A stretch of 7,060 nucleotides of DNA from Gemmatimonadota bacterium (GCA_025360265.1 JANYCP010000035.1:1-7060); one strand, 5' to 3'; positions 1 to 5,930 are shown, counted from the first letter of the stretch. Notes: generated by a model not told the origin, from the letters alone. Made by a program: numbers and translations.

Positions 1-1
1 A

Positions 2-136
2 TTCCAGGCGTACCGCGAGATGTTCCTCAATCACCTGGTTCATCATCGTGCCCAGCTTGGCGTCTATCTCCGGCTCAACGAGAAGCCGGTGCCGGCGACG
101 TACGGACCGTCGGCCGATGATACGATGGGGTTCTAG
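2..136 (+). CDS. DinB-family protein, C-terminal end (5' truncated by window)
   Basis: The reading frame is open from base 2 to a TAG at 134-136 and gives 44 residues. It contains NHLVHHRAQLGVYLRL followed by PVPATYGPSADD. The H-x-x-H-H-x-x-Q pattern on a helix, then a VYLRL stretch and a PxPxxYGPSAD tail, is typical of the C-terminal end of DinB/YfiT-like four-helix-bundle proteins, where these histidines help bind a divalent metal. The family includes metal-dependent thiol S-transferases and many proteins of unknown reaction, so no substrate can be given. It converges on the acetyltransferase gene, with 20 bases between the two stop codons. The start and first metal ligand lie outside the window. 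I am confident of the family and know nothing of the specific function. Confidence 0.85.
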   Translation, partial: FQAYREMFLNHLVHHRAQLGVYLRLNEKPVPATYGPSADDTMGF

Positions 137-137
137 G

Positions 138-165
138 AAAAAGTCGCGACGACTCGTTACGTCGC
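138..165 (-). terminator. Possible intrinsic terminator of the acetyltransferase operon
   Basis: Read on the minus strand, GCGACG and CGTCGC form a 6-bp GC-rich stem with an 8-base loop that holds the TAA stop of the acetyltransferase. Three bases later comes a run of five T (bases 142-138). The stem is short and overlaps the stop codon, so this is only a plausible terminator. It would separate the convergent transcripts. Confidence 0.35.
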
Positions 166-849
166 TCGCCGCACCACCACATGCACCCCTGCTCTCCTCA
201 CCGTGAACCCCAACGTTCGATACAGCTGTTGCGCGCCAGTGTTGGCCGCCGCCACGTGCAGAAACGGCAACTCATTTCGCGCGATGATATCGCGCATGAT
301 CCTCAGCATCAGTTGGCGCGCGAGTCCCTTGCCGCGATGATCGGGGTGAGTGCACACCGCGCTTACTTCGGTCCACCCCGGCAGCCGAGCACGCTCACCG
401 GACATCGCAATCAGTCTGTCGGACGTGTCATGCACACCGAGGTAGCGACCGAGCTCCACAGTGCGTCGCTCCATCGGCCCCGGTTTTGTCAGCGCAACGA
501 GGGCGATCATGTCGTCGGCATCGGCGGCGGTCAGGTCGCGGCAGGACACATCCTCGGGCAGCGGTAACGCCGCCGGCTCGCCGGCAAACGTCATCTGCAC
601 CAGTGGCGCGCTCCGAAGCAGCTGGAGTTCGCTGCCCACGTCGGGCACTTCCCAGAGCAGCAGACCGACGCGTTCGCCCGCTTCCATCAAATTGGCGAGA
701 TCGTGCCAGCAGCCGGGGTCCGTCGTGTCCCGCACCGCGCACAGCGGACTTACTTCGACGGAATAGCGGCGAGCGCCGGGGGCACCCTGCGCGAACTGTG
801 CGTGATGGCTACCGAGCGCTTCCCAGAATGCGTTGTCGAGGATGGTCAC
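157..849 (-). CDS. GNAT family N-acetyltransferase (FR47-like)
   Basis: The 230-residue protein is a predicted cytoplasmic acetyl-CoA-dependent N-acyltransferase. The acetyl-CoA pyrophosphate-binding loop is HPDHRGKGLA (about residues 168-177), preceded by strand TEVSAVCT. A distal ANTGAQQLYRTLGF segment (about 203-216) is the usual C-terminal GNAT motif. ALTKPGPMERRT (119-130) and RLPGWTEVSAVC are typical of the FR47-like subgroup. I chose the GTG at 849-847 because the protein then begins VTILDNAFWEALGSHHAQFA, matching the usual LDNPVWxALTGPHAxFA start of this subgroup. The open frame extends to 975, but that extension overlaps the upstream gene and looks like its shadow (Arg/Ser-rich, no family features). 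It starts four bases after the upstream gene's stop, so translational coupling is likely; I see no good Shine-Dalgarno of its own. The substrate is unknown. Confidence 0.9.
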   Translation of the reverse strand: MTILDNAFWEALGSHHAQFAQGAPGARRYSVEVSPLCAVRDTTDPGCWHDLANLMEAGERVGLLLWEVPDVGSELQLLRSAPLVQMTFAGEPAALPLPEDVSCRDLTAADADDMIALVALTKPGPMERRTVELGRYLGVHDTSDRLIAMSGERARLPGWTEVSAVCTHPDHRGKGLARQLMLRIMRDIIARNELPFLHVAAANTGAQQLYRTLGFTVRRAGVHVVVRRAT

Positions 850-853
850 TGTA

Positions 854-1378
854 TTACAGCGGTCCCCACGTCGTGAACAGGCTCGGCTTGCTGAATGGCG
901 GTCCAGCCATGATCGTGATGTCCGTGTGCGACGCGAGCACGATCTTCCGCGGATCGCCGGTGTAGGCTTTGCCATCCACCCAGATCCTGAGCGGCACCTT
1001 CTTCGTTCCCGTCGCCGTGGCCGCGTGCGTCCGACTCAACGGCTGACCCCAGATGTCAAAGAAATCACCGAGCGTGAAGGTGCGCTCCGCCGGCGCCTCA
1101 ATGTGGATGATGCCATCTGGAGTGTGGGTGTGCACCCAGTAGAGGCAGCGCGCATCGTGCGGCCTGCCAACGTCGAATGGCACGTCAACCGGCTTGCCGT
1201 GATCGAGGATCACGAGGTGCTGGTGGATGTGAAGTCTTGATCCTTCCATCGCGTCGCACGAAATCCCGGCGATCGGCCTTCTGGCGTCACCGAATTGAGC
1301 CGACGCATTCGCGATGCGACCTGAGGCAAGCGCAATGGCAATGAATAAGGCAATGGGGAGCGAGCGGGGGTGACGCAT
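854..1378 (-). CDS. Exported His-rich protein with paired HxH motifs, unknown function
   Basis: This is a 174-residue protein. Residues 1-28 form a Sec-type signal peptide (MRHPRS, then PIALFIAIALASG, and an ASA-Q-like cleavage site). The mature part has C41 near GISCDAMEG, a dense cluster at 50-54 (HIHQH), H60, CLYWVHTHT at 78-86, GIIHIEAP at 89-96, and FTLGDFFDIWGQPLS at 101-115. I recall this layout (HIHxHL, CxYWLHTHD, IIHIE, FTLGxFFDIWG) from uncharacterised exported bacterial proteins but know no assigned function. The paired HxH motifs and two cysteines suggest metal binding, possibly copper or another transition metal. That is inference. The ATG at 1378 is preferred over the upstream ATG at 1453 because it places the signal peptide at the N-terminus. 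It is first in a two-gene unit with the acetyltransferase (4-base gap). Confidence 0.8.
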   Translation of the reverse strand: MRHPRSLPIALFIAIALASGRIANASAQFGDARRPIAGISCDAMEGSRLHIHQHLVILDHGKPVDVPFDVGRPHDARCLYWVHTHTPDGIIHIEAPAERTFTLGDFFDIWGQPLSRTHAATATGTKKVPLRIWVDGKAYTGDPRKIVLASHTDITIMAGPPFSKPSLFTTWGPL

Positions 1379-1518
1379 GATGGGTCCGCAGTTGGTGTTT
1401 CGGAATATACGTGGCAACCCAATGGGTCCTCTCAAGTTGCGCGCCATGGGCACACTTCGAAGGGGTGCTGGCCCCGGATTGCCCTCCCCAGGATAGCTGG
1501 CTGGAACCTCCGAACCTG
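1379..1518. other. Intergenic stretch upstream of the His-rich exported protein
   Basis: This stretch holds no gene I can support; the + strand frames through it are arbitrary. On the minus strand it must contain the promoter of the 1378-157 unit. A TATATT lies about 25 bases upstream of that ATG, and a TTGAGA lies 20 bases further up. The spacing is longer than usual for a sigma-70 promoter, so I do not call one. Confidence 0.4.
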
Positions 1519-1756
1519 TTAAGGCTTGACCTCGAGCTGCCCGCGGATTTCGCCGTCCGGATACTTCTTCGTATGCACGTTGATGTACGCCTTGCCGCTC
1601 GAGATCAGCTCGACCAGCGAATCGCCAGAAACCCCGGCACTCACCTCCTTGGTCAGGTCAATGGACCCGGACGCCAGCGCACCGTTACTGACGGCCGGCC
1701 TTCACGGTACCGGTGTAGAACGGCGGACCGGCAACGCCCGGCGCTGGCGGCCATGG
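1519..1756 (-). pseudogene. Remnant of a CHRD-domain gene (5'-truncated and frameshifted)
   Basis: The minus strand from about 1692 down to the TAA at 1521-1519 encodes VSNGALASGSIDL, then KAYINVHTKKYPDGEIRGQL and a short tail. The AYxNVHTxxxPxGEIRGQL block is the hallmark C-terminal motif of CHRD domains (chordin-like, often extracellular in bacteria). This frame has a TGA at 1704-1702. In the adjacent frame, bases about 1753 to 1694 encode PPAPGVAGPPFYTGTVKAG, the segment that normally precedes it (compare HIHGPAAPGVxGPV). Skipping one base near 1693 joins the two into TVKAGVSNGALASG. Upstream, the signal peptide and first half of the domain are missing, and the DNA runs into the 3' end of the histidine phosphatase gene on the same strand. 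A second disruption near a CAT GGC (possible HG of HIHG) at 1750-1755 is possible but uncertain. I read this as a decayed gene; a single-base assembly error could explain the frameshift but not the missing N-terminal half. Confidence 0.75.
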
Positions 1757-1787
1757 CAAGAAGGCGATGCAGCGACAAGGCCTTGGT

Positions 1788-2330
1788 TTACTGGTGCCAC
1801 ACTCGACTGAACCCCGCGGGGCGCTCCCCTTCTACGTGCACTACGAACACATCTGGGTTCGACAGCCCGGACCAAAGATCGAATCCCGCGATTGCATGGA
1901 TGGATTTCAGCATCAGCGCCAGCAGGTTCCCATGGGTCACCAGCACGGTACGCTCACCCGATTCCAGTGCTGTGCGAAGTACCGCCGAGCCGCGGGCCTG
2001 TGCCGCGCGCGCGGATTCGCCTCCTTCCAGGCAATAGTCCGGATCATCGAATGATCGGCGAAGGTGGTCGCGCCAGTCGGCATAGTTGCCAGCGCTGAGC
2101 ACCCGTTCCACCAACCGATCATCCGTCTCCAGATCCAACCCGGCTCGGCGACAGAACGGTCGTACCGATTCAGTTGCGCGCGCAAACGGACTCGAAATCA
2201 CGCGTTGGATTTGCAATGGCACGAGGAAATCAGCCAGCGTGTGCGCCTGCCGCTCGCCTTCGATCGTGAGTTGGGCATTCGCATCCTGACCAGTCGCTGC
2301 TGCGTGCCGTACCAGCACCAGCTTGTACAT
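1788..2330 (-). CDS. Histidine phosphatase superfamily protein (phosphoglycerate mutase-like, SixA-like)
   Basis: This 180-residue protein is a predicted cytoplasmic phosphatase or mutase that works through a phosphohistidine intermediate. LVLVRHAAATG (residues 4-14) carries Arg8 and the nucleophile His9. SSPFARATES (47-55) supplies the second phosphate-binding Arg51. Glu76 in the LVERVLSAGNY region may be the acid, and VTHGNLLALML (131-141) contains the second catalytic His133. The usual RHG is RHA here, a common variant in SixA and related proteins. The length fits small single-domain members such as SixA, but the substrate (protein phosphohistidine, sugar phosphate or nucleotide) cannot be read from sequence. 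I chose the ATG at 2330 because the catalytic strand follows at once and an AGGAGG lies upstream (2347-2342, 11-base spacing). The open frame reaches 2429, but that extension has no family features. The remnant CHRD gene follows directly on the same strand. Confidence 0.9.
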   Translation of the reverse strand: MYKLVLVRHAAATGQDANAQLTIEGERQAHTLADFLVPLQIQRVISSPFARATESVRPFCRRAGLDLETDDRLVERVLSAGNYADWRDHLRRSFDDPDYCLEGGESARAAQARGSAVLRTALESGERTVLVTHGNLLALMLKSIHAIAGFDLWSGLSNPDVFVVHVEGERPAGFSRVWHQ

Positions 2331-2566
2331 GAGTTCCGTCCCCTCCTGCCACGACTCGACGAGATACTCCACCGCGACAAATTCGCAATCATACGCCGTA
2401 AAGGAAGTAGCTTGGGAGGTGCCAAGCAATCACGCGCTACCAATCCTCCGCAAGCGCTTCGCATTGCCCGCAGCACTGCTGCTGGTGTGGGCCTGCCCCG
2501 CGCAGCGGCACCAGCGCTGACTCCGCCGCACTTCCCAAGTCCTCTCCGCAAGCCGAGCACAAATCG
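2331..2566. other. Divergent intergenic region with an out-of-frame signal-peptide-like coding stretch
   Basis: This region separates the minus-strand histidine phosphatase from the + strand WG-repeat gene and should hold both promoters. I cannot name either with confidence. On the + strand, 2419-2520 (GTG start possible) encodes a basic segment ILRKRFALPAALLLVWACPAQ that looks like a signal peptide and ends at a TGA at 2518-2520. In the frame of the WG-repeat gene the sequence is open from 2411 and just before 2567 reads RSGTSADSAALPKSSPQAEH, a low-complexity linker typical of the region after a signal peptide. The two together look like the broken N-terminus of the WG-repeat protein. Confidence 0.5.
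2342..2347 (-). promoter_or_regulatory. Shine-Dalgarno AGGAGG of the histidine phosphatase gene
   Basis: The minus strand reads AGGAGGGG upstream of the ATG at 2330. The spacing from AGGAGG to the ATG is 11 bases, slightly long; the trailing G run is closer. It decides the start against the in-frame ATG at 2429. Confidence 0.55.
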
Positions 2567-3340
2567 ATGAAATACAAGAAGGTCGAACCCGCCAACGCCC
2601 TCGGCTACGCCAAGGTGTCACTCGGCACGGGCGACACGTACGCGGAGGGTATCATCGACGCGAACGGTGTCGAGATCGTTGCACCGAGTACGGAACTGTT
2701 CGTCACCGACATCACCGATGCGCGCGCCCTGCTGCAGTTCGCGCACAAGTTCCTCTTTGTCGATCTCGACCAGGGGCCGGTCGACAGTGCGCTCTTCGCC
2801 ACAACCAACGGCTATGTGTTTGCCGAACCGTTTCGATCGGGGCTGGCACTCGTACAGCTTGGCGACGACAGGTACTTCTACATCGACACCAACGGTACCC
2901 GGCCGTTCAAGGAGACGTACGAGCACGCCGAGACATTTCATGATGATCGCGCACTGGTGTACACCAACAATCGCAAGCGGATCATCGACCCGCATGGTCG
3001 CACTATTGCGGTGCTCAAGTACGATCAGGTAAACCTGTACAGTCCGTCACGCTGGCAGGTGACTCGGATCAAGGGCGAGCAGTACCTGAATGGTTTTGTG
3101 GACCTCGACGGCAAGGAAGTGGTGCCGTTGATCTATGGAGAGATTGTGATGTATCAGCCGGAAGTGGAGCGCTGCATTGCGGGTATCAAGGGGAAATTTG
3201 TATTTCTTGATGAGAACGGAAACGTGGCGATCCCGGTGCAATACGATTATGCCTCGATCTTCTCGAAAGGGAAGGCGCGGGTGCGGCTGAACGGGAAAGA
3301 CTTCTTTATTGACCCGAATGGGAAGGAAGTGCTGGATTAG
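2567..3340 (+). CDS. WG-repeat protein, probably missing its signal peptide through a frameshift
   Basis: The 257 residues from ATG 2567 consist of WG-like repeats, each with a strand ending in a GxxxIDxxGxEV-type turn. Examples are AEGIIDANGVEIV (26-38), DRYFYIDTNGTRPF (101-114), RKRIIDPHGRTIAVLKYD (136-153), LNGFVDLDGKEVVPLIYG (174-191), GKFVFLDENGNVAIPVQYD (209-227) and GKDFFIDPNGKEVLD (243-257). WG repeats form all-beta structures of mostly unknown function and are often in exported proteins. No ribosome-binding site precedes the ATG. The same frame is open back to 2411 without any ATG, GTG or TTG, and a signal-peptide-like segment lies in the neighbouring frame at 2419-2520. I therefore suspect the annotated start is only the point after a frameshift near 2500-2520, and that the original product was exported, possibly a lipoprotein. 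The stop overlaps that of the convergent multicopper oxidase by four bases. Confidence 0.8.
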   Translation: MKYKKVEPANALGYAKVSLGTGDTYAEGIIDANGVEIVAPSTELFVTDITDARALLQFAHKFLFVDLDQGPVDSALFATTNGYVFAEPFRSGLALVQLGDDRYFYIDTNGTRPFKETYEHAETFHDDRALVYTNNRKRIIDPHGRTIAVLKYDQVNLYSPSRWQVTRIKGEQYLNGFVDLDGKEVVPLIYGEIVMYQPEVERCIAGIKGKFVFLDENGNVAIPVQYDYASIFSKGKARVRLNGKDFFIDPNGKEVLD

Positions 3341-3347
3341 CGCTTCC
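3325..3347 (+). terminator. Hairpin over the two convergent stop codons
   Basis: In the + strand RNA, GGAAGUGCU (3325-3333) pairs with AGCGCUUCC (3339-3347) around a GGAUU loop: nine pairs including one G-U. It spans the TAG of the WG-repeat gene and the TAA of the oxidase. No U-run follows, and the minus-strand version has an A-C mismatch, so it is a possible attenuating or 3'-end hairpin, not a classical terminator. Confidence 0.35.
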
Positions 3348-5217
3348 CCGCCACCACGCGAATCGGTTGCTGGGCGAGCAGCAGGCCCGCCACACTGCGT
3401 ATCTCCAGTCGATACTCGCCCGCAGCCGGCGGCGTGAATAGCATGTCGTAGGTCTCACCCATCCCCACCTGCTGCCGCGATGGGGCACTCACATGCCGGG
3501 ATGCGGGAAGGTCGATCGCGTCCTTCGCGTGGCGTGTCCATGTCACGAGCGACGAATCCGGGCGCACCAACTGGAAGGAGATGCTCGGCGCACCGGTGGT
3601 GATGTTGATCATCCGAAGTCTGTGCACACTCGCCGCGTCGAACTCGAGTGTCGGAGCAACCTTGGCACCGTTGAGCATCACACCTATGACGCCGAGGGAA
3701 CCGAGAACGAAAACGTGGTCGTGCGCCGCATCCCACTCAGCGCCAGGTGGCAGCACGATCATAGCGCCGTAGAGCCCGCTCTCCATCTGCCGCAATTCCA
3801 TGAGATGCGTGTGATAGATGAACGTCCCGGCGCGTGGCGGCGTCATCAACGCATCGAACGATGCACCTGGCGCGATCGCTCGTGTTCGCTGATCAGACGT
3901 CCCGCCAACACCAACGACGCCGTCGTAGAAGTTTTCGAGTTCCATTCCGTGCCAGTGAATCGCCGTGTGTTCCAGCGAATGATTGGTCACCCGCACCGTG
4001 GTCGGCTCACCCTGATGCAACAGCAGCATGGCACCGGGACCGTGAGGCGCCACCGGCTGCGTGATCCTCGCGCCGTCGGTCACTGTGGGGGCGAAGATCG
4101 GCAGTTGCTCGCCCGCCACTGAATCGCGTGGAATGTCGAGCGTCACCAGTTTGCGTGACACGATCAGCGGCGACCAGCTGCGTGGTGCCGGCACCGTGAT
4201 CGTCATTAGCAAGCCGCCCATTCCCTGCTCGAGGTGGTGGTCGGGATCAGTACTGTGCTCGCCGTACAGCATTCGAATGTTGTCAGCGACGGAGGTCGAA
4301 TCGACACCGAAGCCGATGTTCGGCGTCACATGAAAGTTGAGGTGACAGTGGAAGAGCCAGGTGCCCGGACGATCGGGCATCCACTCCATCTCCATCGTGG
4401 ATGCTGCCGGGAGCAGCTCGGTAACCACGACACGTTCGGCCTCGCCCGCGAGCACGGTATCGCGCCAGGTACCGCCGTGGCGTGCCACCCTGAAGTAGGT
4501 GCCATGCAGGTGCATCGGATGAAAGTCACGCGACGCGTTGATCACCCGATAGTGCGCCGAGTCGCCAACGGTGCCGTGCAATCGCTGGGTCAACGGCCAT
4601 GGGCGGCCGTTGACGGCGAAGACCTCCCGATCGTTGTTCAGCCGGTTGAGCGAGTCACGCGAATGATATGAGATGCTGATCACGAAGACGTTGTCGCGCG
4701 GCCGCGGCCCCGGCGCATCAACAACAATCGCACCCGCCAAATGACCGTCCTCCGTCCGCCGGTCGAGCATCGTGCGACCAGGAAATGTGCCGTAGTAGAA
4801 TCGTGTCCCGATCTCGTCGGCAATCGAGCGCACGGTGCCGCTCGCTCCGGGGGCGAGCACCAACGAATCGGCGGGATCGGCGGAGAGGCCGCGCAGCACA
4901 ACGGTGCTATCGCTCCTGTTGACTACCGTAGTCGCGAGTCGTGTGCCGGCAGTGATCCGGATCATCGGGCCGGGAAGACGCAGCGGCTTGCCTGGTTCGG
5001 CGAAGGCCATCATCGGCGTGCCGGGACGACCGGGACCATTGGGCAGCATAAGTCCGCGGCGAATCTCGAATGTCACCTCGCGCACGCCGTTGTGGTTCGA
5101 GCCCGCCGCCACTGTGTTGTCGTGGTAACCGATGGGTGGCAGGGCGTCGCGCGAAGGCGCTGCGGTGAGGAGTGCAATGAACGGCAAGGCGAACGCGAGA
5201 GCGCGGGCATGCGTCAT
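3337..5217 (-). CDS. Exported multicopper oxidase with swapped order of copper-binding domains
   Basis: This 626-residue protein has a Sec signal peptide at about 1-20. It should oxidise a phenolic, metal or similar reductant outside the cytoplasm while reducing O2 to water. I see four cupredoxin-like segments. D1 (about 45-168) has the frame of an N-terminal laccase domain, but TVVLRGL (105-111) replaces HWHGL and TRFYYGT (138-144) replaces YHSH. D2 (about 175-345) carries HPMHLHG (His233, 236, 238) and HCHLNFH (His290, Cys291, His292, His296). D3 (about 380-490) carries HWHG (His421, 423) and YHTH (His469, 471) with GLYGAMIV. D4 (about 495-626) keeps LNG, RLRMINIT and GETYDMLFTP but has no copper ligands. 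Together, three type 1 ligands and all eight trinuclear histidines are present, in reverse block order compared with laccase or CueO. The type 1 axial position (five after His296) is Ile301. The ATG at 5217 has AGGA eight bases upstream. Substrate unknown. Confidence 0.92.
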   Translation of the reverse strand: MTHARALAFALPFIALLTAAPSRDALPPIGYHDNTVAAGSNHNGVREVTFEIRRGLMLPNGPGRPGTPMMAFAEPGKPLRLPGPMIRITAGTRLATTVVNRSDSTVVLRGLSADPADSLVLAPGASGTVRSIADEIGTRFYYGTFPGRTMLDRRTEDGHLAGAIVVDAPGPRPRDNVFVISISYHSRDSLNRLNNDREVFAVNGRPWPLTQRLHGTVGDSAHYRVINASRDFHPMHLHGTYFRVARHGGTWRDTVLAGEAERVVVTELLPAASTMEMEWMPDRPGTWLFHCHLNFHVTPNIGFGVDSTSVADNIRMLYGEHSTDPDHHLEQGMGGLLMTITVPAPRSWSPLIVSRKLVTLDIPRDSVAGEQLPIFAPTVTDGARITQPVAPHGPGAMLLLHQGEPTTVRVTNHSLEHTAIHWHGMELENFYDGVVGVGGTSDQRTRAIAPGASFDALMTPPRAGTFIYHTHLMELRQMESGLYGAMIVLPPGAEWDAAHDHVFVLGSLGVIGVMLNGAKVAPTLEFDAASVHRLRMINITTGAPSISFQLVRPDSSLVTWTRHAKDAIDLPASRHVSAPSRQQVGMGETYDMLFTPPAAGEYRLEIRSVAGLLLAQQPIRVVAGKR

Positions 5218-5225
5218 TCAGGGAG

Positions 5226-5229
5226 TCCT
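5226..5229 (-). promoter_or_regulatory. Shine-Dalgarno AGGA of the multicopper oxidase
   Basis: The minus strand reads GCAGGACTCCCTGA just before the ATG at 5217, placing AGGA eight bases upstream. This supports the start that also gives a clean signal peptide. Confidence 0.5.
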
Positions 5230-5232
5230 GCG

Positions 5233-5261
5233 TTGAGAGTTCGCGGGGCAGAGAATAGAAG
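5233..5261 (+). promoter_or_regulatory. Candidate sigma-70-type promoter for the DinB-family gene
   Basis: TTGAGA (5233-5238, five of six to TTGACA) is separated by 17 bases from TAGAAG (5256-5261, four of six to TATAAT). Transcription would start near 5268, giving a leader of roughly 50 bases before the ATG at 5317. It lies in the 99-base divergent gap shared with the multicopper oxidase gene, whose promoter I cannot locate firmly. Confidence 0.4.
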
Positions 5262-5316
5262 GTAACTTTGGACTGCCTGAGATGACGTCCCGTCCACCAC
5301 CATTCCGGAGTGTCCC

Positions 5317-5853
5317 ATGAACGCTGCTCACGCGGGTTCACCGCTTGATCGGGCCCTCACCGAGAATGACCGCGCCACGGCGAGGTTCATCGTCGCGGCA
5401 CGTGCCATGCCGGCGAGTGCCTGGAGCGTCCCGCTCAAGCCAGCGTCGTGGACTCCGGCGCAGATTGTTGAGCATGTCGCCATCACCACCGAGGTCGCAG
5501 CAGGCGTGGTCCGCGGCGAGGGTTTCGGCAAGGTGCCATTCGTGATGCCGCTCTTCCGACCGATGCTGCGGATCTGGTACAATGGCGTGCTGAAGCGCGG
5601 TGCGTTCCCGGAACAGTCAAAAGGCCCACCTGTGCTCAAGCCATCGGACTCGCCGGCAGCGCTTGAGACGCTTATGGCGCGACTGGAACAGGGAATGCGC
5701 AAGGCCGAGTCGACAATGCGTGAGTTCGTGGTCAAGGGAGATGGGACGTTCAAGCATCCGGTGTTCGGGAAGCTCAGCGTGGTGGACTATGTCCGGTTTG
5801 GGGCGATTCACACGGTGCACCACGCGGAGCAGCTGGAGGGGGTCAAGGCGTAA
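5317..5853 (+). CDS. DinB-family protein (DinB/YfiT-like four-helix bundle)
   Basis: This is a 178-residue cytoplasmic protein. LDRALTENDRATARFIVAA (10-28) is the first helix. WTPAQIVEHVAITTE (45-59) gives His53, the first metal ligand, and AIHTVHHAEQL (163-173) gives His165 and His169 in the HxxxHxxQ arrangement. Three histidines in these places bind a divalent metal in DinB-type proteins, some of which transfer bacillithiol, mycothiol or glutathione to electrophiles. The insert from about 68 to 110 (KVPFVMPLFRPMLRIWYNG onwards) is typical of the DinB_2-like branch. The start is supported by CGGAG at 5306-5310, six bases before the ATG. It is the second DinB relative in the window, after the partial one at the left edge, and lies just upstream of the ArsR/SRPBCC operon. 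The specific reaction is not inferable. Confidence 0.88.
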   Translation: MNAAHAGSPLDRALTENDRATARFIVAARAMPASAWSVPLKPASWTPAQIVEHVAITTEVAAGVVRGEGFGKVPFVMPLFRPMLRIWYNGVLKRGAFPEQSKGPPVLKPSDSPAALETLMARLEQGMRKAESTMREFVVKGDGTFKHPVFGKLSVVDYVRFGAIHTVHHAEQLEGVKA

Positions 5854-5902
5854 GCGTCGTCATAAACGATCGCCGCGCATTGCGACCCGGCCCTCGATCC
5901 CC

Positions 5903-5930
5903 TTGACCGCGACCCCGGCCGGCCTATTAT
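5903..5930 (+). promoter_or_regulatory. Promoter of the ArsR/SRPBCC operon
   Basis: TTGACC (5903-5908) and TATTAT (5925-5930), each five of six to the sigma-70 consensus, are 16 bases apart. The expected transcription start falls about 5936-5938, just in front of the ATG at 5939. That predicts a leaderless or nearly leaderless mRNA, in line with the absence of any Shine-Dalgarno before this gene. Confidence 0.6.

Noticed and set aside
850..975. N-terminal extension of the acetyltransferase to 975
   Set aside because: The extra 42 residues overlap the upstream gene and lack family features; the GTG at 849 gives the expected FR47-type N-terminus.
1411..2037. A 208-codon open frame on the + strand
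   Set aside because: It lies antisense over the CHRD remnant and the histidine phosphatase gene, has no ribosome-binding site and shows no recognisable motif; the minus strand explains the region.
2410..2427. Short inverted repeat GCTTGG/CCAAGC upstream of the WG-repeat gene
   Set aside because: Only six base pairs with a G-rich loop, no T-run and no link to a gene end; likely chance.
2331..2429. N-terminal extension of the histidine phosphatase to 2429
   Set aside because: The family begins directly with the catalytic strand (LVLVRHA); AGGAGG upstream of ATG 2330 supports the shorter form.
4741..5265. A 174-codon open frame on the + strand
   Set aside because: Antisense shadow of the multicopper oxidase N-terminal region, with random Arg/His-rich composition as expected for GC-rich DNA.
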